Shown piece by piece: positions 33,325 to 42,022 of a DNA stretch of 51,401 nt (the first letter of the stretch is position 1; the number at the start of each line of letters is the position of its first letter). Position numbers and translations under genes: made by a program. The stretch lies in the NCBI RefSeq assembly GCF_900187975.1, contig NZ_FZPC01000041.1, positions 1-51,401 on the forward strand, written 5' to 3'. Below the pieces are notes generated by a model. That model saw nothing but the letters and a program-made list of their open reading frames with translations, was not told the origin of the DNA and did not search any database. Source of the stretch: Pseudomonas delhiensis (GTDB lineage Bacteria; Pseudomonadota; Gammaproteobacteria; Pseudomonadales; Pseudomonadaceae).

Positions 33325-34185
33325 ATGAAACGCCTGCTCAGTGCGCTGCTGTTCTGCCTTGCCTGCCTGGCCCCGTTGCACCTGCCGGCCGCCACCAGCA
33401 CCGCGGCCGACGCCGCCCAGGCCCAGCGGGCCCGGCAGTTGCTGGAGAAGGCCGTGGCCTATTACCGCCAGGAGGGCGACAAGGCCTTCGCCGCGTTCAG
33501 CCGCCAGGGCGAGTTCGTCGATAACGAGCTGTACGTCTACGTGGTCGACAGCAAGGGCGTGATGCTGGCCAGCGGCGGCCCCTCGGTGGTGCTGATCGGC
33601 CGCGACGTCTCGCAACTGCTCGACCCGAACATGCGCACCCAGTTCGCCAAGGCCCTCAAGGCCCCGGAGAACGGCAAGGTGCAGGAAACCGAGTACCGCT
33701 GGAAGAACTGGGCCGACGGCCGCGTCGAGCGCAAGCACACCTACTACCAGCGCATGGGCGACCGCTTCCTGGCGGTGGGCTACTACATCCCGCGCGCCGA
33801 CGCCCGCCAGGCCGAGGCCATGCTGGAGAAGACGGTGAAGGCGGTGGAAGGCGCGCCGGACGCCACCTTCAAGCGCATCAACGACCTCGACAAGGCTTTC
33901 ATCGAGGATGACCTCTACGCCTTCGTGGTCGACATGGACACCAGCAAGTTCGTCGCCCACGGCTACAACACCCGCATGGTCGGCACCGACTTCGCCGGCC
34001 TCAAGGACCCGGCCGGCAACGCCATCGGCCAGGCCATGCTGGCCCTGGCCAAGAGCAAGGGCGAAGGGCAGTTCGACTACCAGTGGCGCAACCCGGTGAC
34101 CGGCAAGGTGGAGAACAAGCACGCCCTGCTGCGCAAGAGCGGGCACTACCTGGTAGCGGTGGGGTACTACACGGCGGGGGGCTGA
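33325..34185 (+). CDS. Periplasmic protein with two tandem single-Cache domains
   Basis: A 286-residue protein with a cleavable signal peptide (hydrophobic 5-20, probable cut after LPA near residue 22) and no later membrane span. Two Cache_2-like repeats follow. Repeat one (about 35-160) has AFAAFSRQGEFVDNELYVYVVDSKG and ends RFLAVGYYIP. Repeat two (about 170-284) has IEDDLYAFVVDMDTSKFVAHG and ends HYLVAVGYYTAGG. Cache domains normally sense small ligands in chemoreceptors or kinases, but this protein lacks any output domain. GGAGG precedes the start. It is 73 bases after the hemerythrin gene. I do not recall it at this place in PAO1. Confidence 0.87.
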   Translation: MKRLLSALLFCLACLAPLHLPAATSTAADAAQAQRARQLLEKAVAYYRQEGDKAFAAFSRQGEFVDNELYVYVVDSKGVMLASGGPSVVLIGRDVSQLLDPNMRTQFAKALKAPENGKVQETEYRWKNWADGRVERKHTYYQRMGDRFLAVGYYIPRADARQAEAMLEKTVKAVEGAPDATFKRINDLDKAFIEDDLYAFVVDMDTSKFVAHGYNTRMVGTDFAGLKDPAGNAIGQAMLALAKSKGEGQFDYQWRNPVTGKVENKHALLRKSGHYLVAVGYYTAGG

Positions 34186-34207
34186 AAGCCCCGCCATGGG
34201 GCTCTTC

Positions 34208-34632
34208 GTAGGAGCGAGCTTGCTCGCGAACGGAGCTTCCCGGCGGTGTAGATGCTGGGCTCAAGAGCGCCCTCTCCCCAACCCTCTCCCGCAAGCGGGA
34301 GAGGGGGCTGTCCTGAGCTGCCGGAGCGTCCGGAGTCATCCTGATAGCCCTCACCGCCGTCGGCCGTGTCACAGGGATGTCCGGCGCGGCTGGTGAGTCC
34401 AATCGCGGACGGAGTCCGCTCCTACGCCCGTGCTACCTGGAACCGTAGGAGACTCTGTCCGCGATTTGGCGGATAACGCCGTAGGCGTTATGCGCCCTAC
34501 GGGGAGCCCGGGAGCTTCGTGATTCCGCTTCACGCCGAACGGTCCCCTCTCCCGCTTGCGGGGGAGGGTTAGGGAGGGGGGACGGAGTCAGGGTTCGCGA
34601 GCAAGAACTAGGCGTCCCCCTCGATCCTACGA
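34208..34632. repeat. Mixed repeat cluster in a 1-kb non-coding island
   Basis: The first 450 bases of the 34186-35229 gap are packed with partial palindromes. Family A arms lie at 34208-34230, 34402-34425, 34445-34464 and degenerate at about 34594-34630. A family D unit lies at 34270-34305 and another at 34543-34575. A family C arm lies at 34469-34500. Most are single or decayed arms rather than full pairs, as if a repeat array had been eroded. I see no gene here. Confidence 0.8.
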
Positions 34633-34965
34633 AGAGCAGTGCCGCTCTTGATTTTGGACTTCCAGGGAAACACCCGAGCGCACCGGAACGCCCCTTCAGA
34701 AGGCCGAGCGAAACCGGCGCTCAGGAGGTCATGCGACATGGATGTCGCGAGAGCCCCGATCAGCACAGGGACGTGCTGTCGGGGCGGGCCTCCGTGGCGG
34801 GGGAATTCGCGAGGGTAGCCCGGCTTCATCGGGCCCGTATGTCGGGGCAAGCCTTTTTGGTTCCTTTTGTGGCGACTGACAAAAGGGACTCGCCCGAGGG
34901 GGCGAAACAAAAAACATCCGAGTACTCGGAGCGGCGCGCTACACCGAGCCCCCAAGCCAATTGGC
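34633..34965. other. Structured non-coding segment, unknown
   Basis: About 330 bases between repeat clusters with no convincing gene. It contains an inverted repeat TTCCTTTTGT (34861-34870) and ACAAAAGGGA around an 8-base loop, a perfect 14-base palindrome TCCGAGTACTCGGA (34917-34930), and several shorter C/G-rich stems. Short open frames cross it on both strands, but they run into the palindromes, lack ribosome sites and show no protein features. It may be a larger repeated extragenic element or a structured RNA; this is inference. Confidence 0.4.
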
Positions 34966-35174
34966 TTCCCGCGTTCGCGGGAATGACGAGGGTGTGAGGA
35001 TGGCGCCTGACCGACAAGTCACTCCGAACAGCCCCCTCTCCCTTCAGGGAGAGGGCTGGGGAGAGGGTGCTCTTACACCCAACGCCGATGCCACCGACAA
35101 ACCCCGTTCGCGAGCAAGCTCGCTCCTACAATCCACCATGAGGCACGGTATTCCCCCGTAGGAGCGGACTCCGT
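34966..35174. repeat. Second mixed repeat cluster before folE
   Basis: A family E arm ending GGGAATGACG lies at 34966-34988. A family D unit lies at 35033-35068. A family A arm GCGAGCAAGCTCGCTCCTAC lies at 35107-35129, and a partial one, GTAGGAGCGGACTCCGTC, at 35158-35174. They complete the non-coding island up to the folE terminator. Confidence 0.8.
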
Positions 35175-35186
35175 CTTACAGACAAG

Positions 35187-35213
35187 AAAAACCGGCCCCA
35201 CAGGCCGGTTTTT
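35187..35213 (-). terminator. Intrinsic terminator of folE
   Basis: AAAAACCGGCC and GGCCGGTTTTT form an 11-pair stem around CCCACA, with A/T tracts on both sides, so it can work in both directions. It begins 17 bases after the minus-strand folE stop and shields it from the repeat island. Confidence 0.87.
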
Positions 35214-35229
35214 CATCCCACAAGCGACC

Positions 35230-35775
35230 TCAGCGGATCAGGCTGAGGAACTCGCTGCGGGTGGCGGCGTTCTCGCGGAACTCGCCGAGCATCACCGAGG
35301 TGACCATGGAGGAGTTCTGCTTCTCCACGCCGCGCATCATCATGCACATGTGCTTGGCCTCGATGACCACCGCCACGCCCAGAGCGCCGGTAACCTGCTG
35401 CACGGCCTCGGCGATCTGCCGGGACATGTTCTCCTGGATCTGCAGGCGGCGGGCGTACATGTCGACGATGCGCGCCACCTTGGACAGCCCCAGCACCTTG
35501 CCGTTGGGGATGTAGGCCACGTGGGCCTTGCCGATGAAGGGCAGCAGGTGGTGCTCGCACAGCGAGTACAGCTCGATGTCCTTGACCAGCACCATCTCGC
35601 TGTTGTCGGAGCTGAACAGCGCGCCGTTGACGATCTCTTCCAGCGTCTGCTGGTAGCCGCGGCAGAGGTACTGCATGGCCTTGGCGGCGCGCTTGGGCGT
35701 GTCGAGCAGGCCTTCGCGGGTGACGTCCTCGCCGAGCTGGCTGAGGATCTCCGAATAGTTTTGTTCCAGGGACAT
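35230..35775 (-). CDS. folE: GTP cyclohydrolase I
   Basis: A 181-residue enzyme that converts GTP to dihydroneopterin triphosphate, the first step of folate (and tetrahydropterin) synthesis, as a cytoplasmic decamer. Zinc ligands Cys73 and His76 ([10 protein letters not shown]) and Cys144 (KHMCMMMRG) are present, so it is the zinc-dependent type IA enzyme. The length is typical of short bacterial FolE. It is a single gene followed by a strong terminator, and it corresponds to the folE paralogue PA1674 of PAO1, from memory. Confidence 0.96.
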   Translation of the reverse strand: MSLEQNYSEILSQLGEDVTREGLLDTPKRAAKAMQYLCRGYQQTLEEIVNGALFSSDNSEMVLVKDIELYSLCEHHLLPFIGKAHVAYIPNGKVLGLSKVARIVDMYARRLQIQENMSRQIAEAVQQVTGALGVAVVIEAKHMCMMMRGVEKQNSSMVTSVMLGEFRENAATRSEFLSLIR

Positions 35776-35871
35776 GATCTACCTGTTGGGACTCGTTGAA
35801 GCGCAGGAGAGGCAGGGTAGGGCGCGCGTCGCGCGCTGGCAAGGGCGCGGTGCGCCAGCGGGGACGACGGA

Positions 35872-36429
35872 TTACTCGTCGCGCCCCTCCAGCATGGTGC
35901 GGCGCAGCATCACGTAGAGCGAGCCGGTGCCGCCGTGGCGCGGCAGGGCCGAGGTGAAGCCCAGGACCTGCGGGTGCTGGCGCAGCCAGGTGTTGACGTG
36001 GCTCTTGAGCAGCGGCCGGCGGCCGTCGGTGCGTGCCGCCTTGCCGTGGGTGACGCGCACGCAGCGCACTTCCAGGCGGGTGGCCTCGGCGAGGAAGTCC
36101 CAGAGCAGCTCGCGGGCCTTCTCGATGTTCATGCCGTGCAGGTCGAGGCTGCCCTCGAAGCCGATCTGGCCGGCCTTGAGCTTGCGCATCTGGCCTTCCT
36201 GGACGCCGTCGCGGGCCCAGTACAGCTCGTCCTCGGCGCCGACGTCGATGACGAACAGGTCGGACAAGCCGTCGACGCGCACGTTCTCCACTTTCGTCGT
36301 GGCGTTCTGCTGGCGCAGCCGGACCTGCTGGCGGTCGGCCCTGGGCTTGCCGGTGTCGGCCTGGTCCACCTCGATGCGCTTGACGCCGCGCATCTCGTTG
36401 GCGAACAGGGAAAAATCGTCGTCTTGCAT
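35872..36429 (-). CDS. Smr/MutS2-domain protein
   Basis: A 185-residue protein with an N-terminal basic/linker half and a C-terminal Smr domain. It has SLDLHGMNIEKARELL (the DLHG motif), VTHGKAART and the terminal GGTGSLYVMLRR (GxG motif). Smr domains bind or nick nucleic acids. The stand-alone proteobacterial form resembles SmrA/SmrB, the latter a ribosome-collision mRNA nuclease in E. coli, but the equivalence is not established here. The start was set at MQDDDFSLF behind GGAGG; the nine-residue in-frame extension was rejected. The gene is upstream of folE on the same strand, 96 bases away. Confidence 0.92.
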   Translation of the reverse strand: MQDDDFSLFANEMRGVKRIEVDQADTGKPRADRQQVRLRQQNATTKVENVRVDGLSDLFVIDVGAEDELYWARDGVQEGQMRKLKAGQIGFEGSLDLHGMNIEKARELLWDFLAEATRLEVRCVRVTHGKAARTDGRRPLLKSHVNTWLRQHPQVLGFTSALPRHGGTGSLYVMLRRTMLEGRDE

Positions 36430-36488
36430 GGAGCCTCCGCGAAGAGGCGGCATTCTAACGGATCACGGGCGCCTTGCGGCAAGCCCGC

Positions 36489-36809
36489 TCAGCCGCGCTT
36501 CTTCATCAGCCGCGGCGACAGGCTGAGGCCGTCGCCACGCCGCGCGCGGCGCCGCGCCAGGCGCCAGAACAGCACGCCCAGCCACAGGGCGAGCAGGCCG
36601 ATCACCAGCAATACCGCGCCAGCCGCCGGTTCGATGTGCATCACCCCCGCCGCCGGTTGCCGGCGCAGCAACGCCGCGCCGCCGGCCAGGGCGCCGAGCA
36701 CGCCGAACGCGGCGATCAGTGCGGCCACGGCGGCCACGAAGCGCCAGCGCCAGCGGCCCGGTCGCTTCGGGCGCAGCGTGCGTGGATCGAAACTGTCGGA
36801 CATCTTCAT
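36489..36809 (-). CDS. Small membrane protein with two spans
   Basis: A 106-residue protein with a basic N-terminus (RTLRPKRPGRWRWR), spans at about residues 24-46 and 62-82, and a very basic tail. A second start, MSDSF at 36803, is possible, but AGGAAG is best spaced for 36809. It sits just upstream of the smr gene on the same strand, with 59 bases between. No function is recognised; PAO1 has a small protein at this place (from memory). Confidence 0.75.
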   Translation of the reverse strand: MKMSDSFDPRTLRPKRPGRWRWRFVAAVAALIAAFGVLGALAGGAALLRRQPAAGVMHIEPAAGAVLLVIGLLALWLGVLFWRLARRRARRGDGLSLSPRLMKKRG

Positions 36810-36937
36810 CCCGGCTTCCTCATCTGCTGAACGAGGCTATGACCGGTGTCGGCGGGAGGGGGTTCCGCCCCCACGGGGAATGCCTGGCCCGCCCGTCCGG
36901 CGCGTGCCCGCTGGATGCGTTGCCTTACAGCCTAATA

Positions 36938-36964
36938 GCTGCGGCGGCAAGGCGCCGCCGCAGC
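36938..36964. other. GC-rich hairpin downstream of the isochorismatase-like gene
   Basis: GCTGCGGCGGC and GCCGCCGCAGC form a perfect 11-pair stem with loop AAGGC. It lies 14 bases after the minus-strand stop, and no T-run follows on that strand. It could be a transcript-stabilising or factor-dependent stop structure. Confidence 0.5.
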
Positions 36965-36978
36965 GGGACGGACGGTGC

Positions 36979-37575
36979 TCAGACGAGCGCCTGGGCCTCG
37001 CCGACCACGGCGGCGAAGTTGTCGCCCAGGGCGGCCATTTCCGCATGGTGCAGGTCGCGCGCCGAGAGCACGCCGCCATCCGGGGTGGGGATGTCGCGGG
37101 TGGCGCAGGCGGCGGTGACCAGGGTGCAGCGGTAGCCGTAGTCCTTGGCCGCGCGCACGGTGGTGCTGATGCTCGAATGGGTCATGAAGCCGCAGACGAT
37201 GATGTCCAGCCGGCCGTTGTGCTGCAGGCGGTCGTGCAGCTCGGTGCCGGAGAAGGCGTTGGGCAGGCGCTTCTCCACCACCACCTCGCCGGGCAGCGGC
37301 GCCAGTTCGGGCAGGAACTGCCCGCGCGGGCCCTGCGGGTCGAGCAGGCCGCCGTGGATGCCCAGGTGGCGCACGTGGACGATCGGGGTGCCCTGGCTGC
37401 GCGCGGCATCCAGCAGCAGGCGGATCTGCGCGACCGCCGGTTCCAGGCCGGGCAGGGCGAGGACGCCGCTGCGGTACTCTTCCTGGGCGTCGATGATCAG
37501 CAGCGTGCTCTGGCGGAGGGTGGCGGGCGGATAGCCGCGTCCGCTGATCTTCAGCATGCTGAGCGGTTGGGACAT
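36979..37575 (-). CDS. Isochorismatase-fold protein with Ser at the catalytic Cys position
   Basis: A 198-residue protein of the isochorismatase/cysteine hydrolase superfamily. It has Asp29 (LLIIDAQEEY) and Lys102 (VVEKRLPNAF), two of the usual triad. The third position, normally Cys in G-x-x-T-x-x-C, reads CGFMTHSS with Ser135 (codon AGC). It is therefore unlikely to act by the thiol mechanism of nicotinamidases, and may resemble isochorismatases that work without Cys. The start MSQPLSMLK was chosen over an unlikely 90-residue extension. It is divergent from prmB and corresponds by position to PA1677. Confidence 0.88.
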   Translation of the reverse strand: MSQPLSMLKISGRGYPPATLRQSTLLIIDAQEEYRSGVLALPGLEPAVAQIRLLLDAARSQGTPIVHVRHLGIHGGLLDPQGPRGQFLPELAPLPGEVVVEKRLPNAFSGTELHDRLQHNGRLDIIVCGFMTHSSISTTVRAAKDYGYRCTLVTAACATRDIPTPDGGVLSARDLHHAEMAALGDNFAAVVGEAQALV

Positions 37576-37707
37576 GACGTACTCCTGATGATGCGTATGC
37601 CACCATTGTGGTCTGTTCCGCGGGCGCTGTGAATCTATGCGAAACCCGCGCAAAGTGGTATTGACCCCCTCGACGCCGGTATGCGCCCGCTGTACGCCGC
37701 CTTGGGC

Positions 37708-37730
37708 TAGAATGACGGGCTTTTGCCCGT
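37708..37730 (+). promoter_or_regulatory. Possible -10 and small leader hairpin of prmB
   Basis: TAGAAT at 37708-37713 is followed at once by ACGGGC-TTTT-GCCCGT (37715-37730), a 6-pair hairpin ending 17 bases before the GTG start. No good -35 is visible. The hairpin would be at the very 5' end of the transcript if this promoter is real. Confidence 0.3.
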
Positions 37731-37747
37731 TGCGAGGACCTTGCGCC

Positions 37748-38659
37748 GTGACCGAATCCCGTTTGCTGACCCTTCGAGACCATATCCGCTGGGCGGTCAG
37801 CCGCTTCCATGCCGAGGGGCTGTTCTTCGGGCATGGTACCGACAACGCCTGGGACGACGCGCGTCAACTGCTGCTCGGTGCGCTGCACCTGCCATGGGAA
37901 ATGGCCGATGCCTACCTGGACTGCCGCCTCGAGGACGACGAGCGCGACTACCTGCGCGAGCTGCTGCGCAAGCGCATCGAGGAGCGCGTGCCCACCGCCT
38001 ACCTGCTGGGCGAGGCCTGGTTCTGCGACCTGCCCTTCGTGGTCGACGAGCGCGTGCTGGTCCCGCGTTCGCCCATCGCCGAGCTGATCCGCCAGCGCTT
38101 CGCGCCCTGGCTGGCGGCGGAGCCGGCGCGCATCCTCGACCTGTGCACCGGCTCGGGCTGCATCGGCATCGCCTGCGCCCACGAATTCCCCCGGGCGGAA
38201 GTGGTGCTGGCCGACCTGTCCTTCGACGCCCTGGAAGTGGCCAACGTCAACATCGAGCGCCACGAGCTGGGCGAGCGCGTCTACACCGTGCAGGGCGACG
38301 GCTTCGCCGGCCTGCCGGGGCAGCGCTTCGACCTGATCGTGTCCAACCCGCCCTACGTCGACGCCGAGGATTTCGCCGACATGCCGGCCGAGTACCAGCA
38401 CGAACCGGAACTGGGCCTGGCCTGCGGCGACGACGGCCTGGACCTGGTGCGGCGCATGCTCGCCGAGGCCGCCGACCACCTGGCCGAGCAGGGCACCCTG
38501 ATAGTCGAGGTGGGCAACAGCCAGGTGCACGTCGAGGCGCTGTACCCGGAGGTGGACTTCACCTGGCTGGAGTTCCGCCACGGCGGGCACGGGGTGTTCC
38601 TGCTCTCGGCGAAGCAGTGCCGGGAGCACCAGGCGCTGTTCCGCTCGCGGGTGAGCTGA
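37748..38659 (+). CDS. prmB: Ribosomal protein L3 glutamine methyltransferase
   Basis: A 303-residue SAM-dependent enzyme that methylates the conserved glutamine of ribosomal protein L3. The SAM loop [10 protein letters not shown] is at 131-140, and the amide-binding NPPY motif of glutamine methyltransferases is at 200-203. The GTG start, [16 protein letters not shown], fits family alignments; GAGG lies 11 bases upstream. The next ATG is deep inside the domain. It is not next to aroC here: two genes and a repeat array intervene, the same order as PA1678-PA1681 in PAO1. Confidence 0.95.
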   Translation: MTESRLLTLRDHIRWAVSRFHAEGLFFGHGTDNAWDDARQLLLGALHLPWEMADAYLDCRLEDDERDYLRELLRKRIEERVPTAYLLGEAWFCDLPFVVDERVLVPRSPIAELIRQRFAPWLAAEPARILDLCTGSGCIGIACAHEFPRAEVVLADLSFDALEVANVNIERHELGERVYTVQGDGFAGLPGQRFDLIVSNPPYVDAEDFADMPAEYQHEPELGLACGDDGLDLVRRMLAEAADHLAEQGTLIVEVGNSQVHVEALYPEVDFTWLEFRHGGHGVFLLSAKQCREHQALFRSRVS

Positions 38660-38668
38660 GGCGCCGCG

Positions 38669-38706
38669 GGCCCTGCCCGCGATTTCGCGCGCAGGGCGCG
38701 CTCCTG
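38669..38706. repeat. Degenerate family A pair after prmB
   Basis: CGGGCCCTGCCCGCG and CGCAGGGCGCGCTCCTGC match the stems of 18126-18172, but the left GTAGGA head is lost and the right head reads CTCCTGC. It lies 10 bases after the prmB stop. Confidence 0.65.
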
Positions 38707-38731
38707 CAGGGGCCTGCGTCGGGTGCCCTTC

Positions 38732-38869
38732 GTAGGAGCGAGCTTGCTCGCGAACCATGACCGTCACTCCCGCGAACGCGGGAGCCCAGCGTCTCTGGTT
38801 CCCCGCGTTCGCGGGGATGACGGGGTGGCGGAGGCACGCAGGGCGGTTCGCGAGCAAGCTCGCTCCTAC
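38732..38869. repeat. Nested palindromes: family E pair inside a family A pair
   Basis: The outer arms are family A (GTAGGAGCGAGCTTGCTCGC at 38732 and its inverted copy ending CTCGCTCCTAC at 38869). Between them, at 38762-38823, is a complete family E pair, CGTCACTCCCGCGAACGCGG facing CCCCGCGTTCGCGGGGATGACG. This occupies most of the gap between the prmB and convergent gene ends; no gene is seen. Confidence 0.87.
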
Positions 38870-38905
38870 GAGAAGCCATGCCCGCCCGTCCGTCCGCCCC
38901 GGCCC

Positions 38906-39691
38906 TCAGTGCGTCGCCATCCAGATCAGCAGCCCCGCCTGGAACACCGCGAACACCGTCAGGCAGGCGATGATGAAGCGCAGGCTGGTGTCGTCGCGGC
39001 GGAAGGTCTCGATGCGCTGCTGCAGCTTGCGGATCTCGTTGTCCTGGCTGGCCAGGTTCTGGTCGGCCTGCTCCAGCATGGCCGCGGCGTCCAGCAGCGG
39101 CACCAGCTGCACCTTGTCCTTGTTCCAGTCGTCGTACAGCTCGCTCACCCGGCCGGCGCCGTAGCGGGCCTTGAGCAGGCGCGAGTCCTCGTACTCGACG
39201 TCGAAGCCCTGGGCGCGCAGGAAATGGTCGCGGCGCAGGCGGATGTCCTCGTTGGGCGCGTCCTTCACCCCCAGGGTGCCGCCCTCGACCTTGTAGTGCG
39301 CCCACTTCTGCCTGGCCCAGGCGATGCCCTGGGCCAGCAGGAAGCGGCCCAGGCCACGGTTGATCGGCTCCAGGGCGAAGCCGCTGTCGGCGCCGAAGCG
39401 CACTTCCCTGTTGCGGTGGTCGGCCCAGACCTCGAACAGGTTCTGCTCCTTGCGCAGGGCCTGGCCGGGCAACTGGACGCTCAGGCGCAGCAGGCTCCGC
39501 TCCGGGGCGTGGCGTTCCACCCGGCCGAGCTGGACGAAGCGCAGGGGGCGGGCGCCGGTGCTGCGGTCGGTGGGCTGGGGCGCCAGGCGCAGCAGGCGGA
39601 AATGCTCCGGCGCCAGCTCCGCCCAGGGGTGGGGCGGGGCCGGTGCTTCGGCGGGGGCGGCGTCGTCGCTGCGCGGGTCGGCGTCGGTCAT
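38906..39691 (-). CDS. C-terminally membrane-anchored protein of unknown function
   Basis: A 261-residue, mostly hydrophilic protein. It has a Pro/Ala-rich N-terminus (about 1-25), a basic/aromatic central domain (about 45-180), a helical region with coiled-coil character near QDNEIRKLQQRIETF (216-230) and a single C-terminal span (about 238-258). The topology suggests a cytoplasmic domain with a tail anchor. GAGGA lies 6 bases before the start. I do not recognise a family; the PAO1 gene at this place (PA1679, from memory) is also uncharacterised. Confidence 0.82.
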   Translation of the reverse strand: MTDADPRSDDAAPAEAPAPPHPWAELAPEHFRLLRLAPQPTDRSTGARPLRFVQLGRVERHAPERSLLRLSVQLPGQALRKEQNLFEVWADHRNREVRFGADSGFALEPINRGLGRFLLAQGIAWARQKWAHYKVEGGTLGVKDAPNEDIRLRRDHFLRAQGFDVEYEDSRLLKARYGAGRVSELYDDWNKDKVQLVPLLDAAAMLEQADQNLASQDNEIRKLQQRIETFRRDDTSLRFIIACLTVFAVFQAGLLIWMATH

Positions 39692-39815
39692 CGGAATCCT
39701 CGGGCCTGGCCGGCGGCCAGGGCTGACTCAACTTCTGCAGGAGGCATGTGTAACGCCTTTCATACAGGGGTTAAGCGATTATCGACGCCGGGGCGGATTT
39801 CTTGAGACGTTCGTT

Positions 39816-40814
39816 TCAGCCCATGCCCTGGGCTGGCGGCTCCTGCGGGCGGACCCTGCGGATGAAATCGACCAGCCGCTGGACCAGGTCGCGGGCCAGC
39901 GGCAGGTTGGCGTCGTTGTAGGACGCCAGCTGTTTCTTCACGTCGGCCGGGACGATGCGCAGGATGTGGTTCATGCCGGACACCAGCTGCAGCTCGGCGT
40001 CCGGCCTTGCGCGGTGCAGGGCCTGGGCGTCGGCCACGTCGACCTGGATGTCGCTGGTGCCCTGCAGGATCAGCGTCGGCTGGCGCACCCGGGCCAGCGC
40101 CCGGGCCGGGTCGTGGCGGAACAGCGAGATCAGGTAGGGCTGCACGCTGGGGCGCAACAGCGCGTTCAGCTGCGCCGGCACCTCGGGCACCTGCCGGCCG
40201 CCGCGCAACTGGTCGAGGATGGCGTCGGCCCTGGCCAGCAGGGGCGGCGGCAGGCGCACCGAGAGCTGCTCGCGCAGGACCTTGTCGATCGGCCGGCCGC
40301 TGCCGGCGATCAGCACCAGGGCCGCGGCCCGGCTGCGCGGTGCGGCGAGGCTTGCGATCAGCGCGCCCTCGCTGTGGCCGACCAGCACCTGCGGGCCGAA
40401 GCGCGGGTCGGCGGCCAGCCGGTCGCTCCAGGCCACCAGGTCGTCGACGTAGCCGTCCACGCTCAGTTGCCGCTCGTCGGGGGCGGCGTCGCGGCTGCGG
40501 GCGACGCCGCGCTTGTCGTAGCGCAGGCTGGCGATGCCGTTGGCCGCCAGGGCCTCGGCCAGGCGCCGCAGGTAGGCGTTGTTGCCGCCCCCGGGGTTGT
40601 TGCCGTCGCGGTCGGTGGGCCCGGAGCCGGCCACCAGCACGGCCAGCGGCGGCGGGGTGGCGGCCTGGGGCAGCAGCAGGGTGCCGCGCAGCACGCCGTG
40701 GCCGGTGTCCAGGTCGTAGGGGCGTTGCAGGATGGTGGGGGAGGCGGCGTAGGTCATTGCGGCGAACAGCCAGCAGGAAAGAAGGGCGATGAGGCGTGGC
40801 ATGGAAGGCTTCAT
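39816..40814 (-). CDS. Exported alpha/beta hydrolase
   Basis: A 332-residue serine hydrolase with a signal peptide (LIALLSCWLFAAMTYA). It has the oxyanion segment LVAGSGPTDRDGNN, the nucleophile elbow GHSEG and a later acid/His pair (QGTSDIQV, SGMNHILRI). The fold matches the dienelactone hydrolase-like esterase/peptidase group often annotated as alpha/beta fold hydrolase. Starts at 40823, 40814 or 40802 are all possible; MKPSMPRL was chosen for the signal-peptide charge, not for a ribosome site. It is divergent from aroC. The substrate is unknown. Confidence 0.88.
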   Translation of the reverse strand: MKPSMPRLIALLSCWLFAAMTYAASPTILQRPYDLDTGHGVLRGTLLLPQAATPPPLAVLVAGSGPTDRDGNNPGGGNNAYLRRLAEALAANGIASLRYDKRGVARSRDAAPDERQLSVDGYVDDLVAWSDRLAADPRFGPQVLVGHSEGALIASLAAPRSRAAALVLIAGSGRPIDKVLREQLSVRLPPPLLARADAILDQLRGGRQVPEVPAQLNALLRPSVQPYLISLFRHDPARALARVRQPTLILQGTSDIQVDVADAQALHRARPDAELQLVSGMNHILRIVPADVKKQLASYNDANLPLARDLVQRLVDFIRRVRPQEPPAQGMG

Positions 40815-40855
40815 GGACTGCATGATAGCGGTTTGACGGCGCGCGCCGCGGAAGG

Positions 40856-40884
40856 TTCGCAGGGCCGAGTGTCGCAGGTATACT
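40856..40884 (+). promoter_or_regulatory. Predicted sigma-70 promoter of aroC
   Basis: TTCGCA (40856-40861) and TATACT (40879-40884) are separated by exactly 17 bases, matching four of six and five of six consensus positions. The -10 ends 42 bases before the aroC start. Confidence 0.5.
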
Positions 40885-40926
40885 GCTGGGCCTTTTCGTT
40901 CACCCAAGTCTTCCGCGGAGCCTCGC

Positions 40927-42018
40927 ATGTCCGGCAACACCTACGGCAAGCTGTTCACCGTCACCACCGCTGGCGAGAGCCACGGCCCGGCGCTGGTCGC
41001 CATCGTCGACGGCTGCCCGCCCGGCCTTGAGCTGTCCCTGGAAGACCTGCAGCGCGACCTCGACCGGCGCAAGCCCGGCACCAGCCGGCACACCACCCAG
41101 CGCCAGGAGGCCGACGAGGTGGAAATCCTCTCCGGCGTGTTCGAGGGCAAGACCACCGGCACCCCGATCGGCCTGCTGATCCGCAACACCGACCAGAAGT
41201 CCAAGGACTACTCGGCGATCAAGGACCTGTTCCGCCCGGCCCACGCTGACTACAGCTACCACCACAAGTACGGCATCCGCGACTACCGCGGCGGCGGCCG
41301 TTCCTCGGCCCGCGAGACCGCCATGCGGGTGGCCGCCGGCGCCATCGCCAAGAAGGCCCTGGCGGCCCTGGGCATCCGCGTGCGCGGCTACATGAGCCAA
41401 CTGGGCCCGATCGAGATTCCCTTCAGGACCTGGGACAGCGTCGAGCAGAACGCCTTCTTCAGCCCCGACCCGGACAAGGTGCCGGAGCTGGAGGCCTACA
41501 TGGACCAGCTGCGCCGCGACCAGGATTCGGTGGGCGCGAAGATCACCGTGGTCGCCGAAGGCGTGCCGCCGGGCCTGGGCGAGCCGATCTTCGACCGCCT
41601 GGACGCCGAGCTGGCCCACGCGCTGATGAGCATCAATGCGGTCAAGGGCGTGGAGATCGGCGCCGGCTTCGCCAGCGTCGCCCAGCGTGGCACCGAGCAC
41701 CGCGACGAGCTGACCCCGCAAGGTTTCCTGTCGAACAACGCCGGCGGCATCCTCGGCGGCATCTCCAGCGGCCAGCCGATAGTCGCCCACCTGGCGCTCA
41801 AGCCCACCTCCAGCATCACCACCCCCGGCCGCTCCATCGACGTCAACGGCAACCCGGTGGAAGTGGTCACCAAGGGCCGCCACGACCCCTGCGTGGGCAT
41901 CCGCGCCACCCCCATCGCCGAGGCGATGATGGCCATCGTGCTGCTCGACCACCTGCTGCGCAACCGCGCGCAGAATGCCGGGGTGAGCGTGGCAACCCCG
42001 GTGCTGGGCCAACTATGA
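40927..42018 (+). CDS. aroC: Chorismate synthase
   Basis: A 363-residue FMN-dependent enzyme that converts EPSP to chorismate, the last step of the shikimate pathway. Family signatures are [18 protein letters not shown] near the N-terminus and [18 protein letters not shown] (around residues 116-133), plus the C-terminal [23 protein letters not shown] site precedes the ATG. The stop is 4 bases before a long hairpin that separates it from the MFS gene. Confidence 0.98.
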   Translation: MSGNTYGKLFTVTTAGESHGPALVAIVDGCPPGLELSLEDLQRDLDRRKPGTSRHTTQRQEADEVEILSGVFEGKTTGTPIGLLIRNTDQKSKDYSAIKDLFRPAHADYSYHHKYGIRDYRGGGRSSARETAMRVAAGAIAKKALAALGIRVRGYMSQLGPIEIPFRTWDSVEQNAFFSPDPDKVPELEAYMDQLRRDQDSVGAKITVVAEGVPPGLGEPIFDRLDAELAHALMSINAVKGVEIGAGFASVAQRGTEHRDELTPQGFLSNNAGGILGGISSGQPIVAHLALKPTSSITTPGRSIDVNGNPVEVVTKGRHDPCVGIRATPIAEAMMAIVLLDHLLRNRAQNAGVSVATPVLGQL

Positions 42019-42022
42019 GCTG

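Noticed and set aside
34731..34997. 88-residue plus-strand frame in the non-coding island
   Set aside because: It runs into a family E palindrome at its C-terminus (FAGMTRV is repeat-derived), has no ribosome site and shows no family features.
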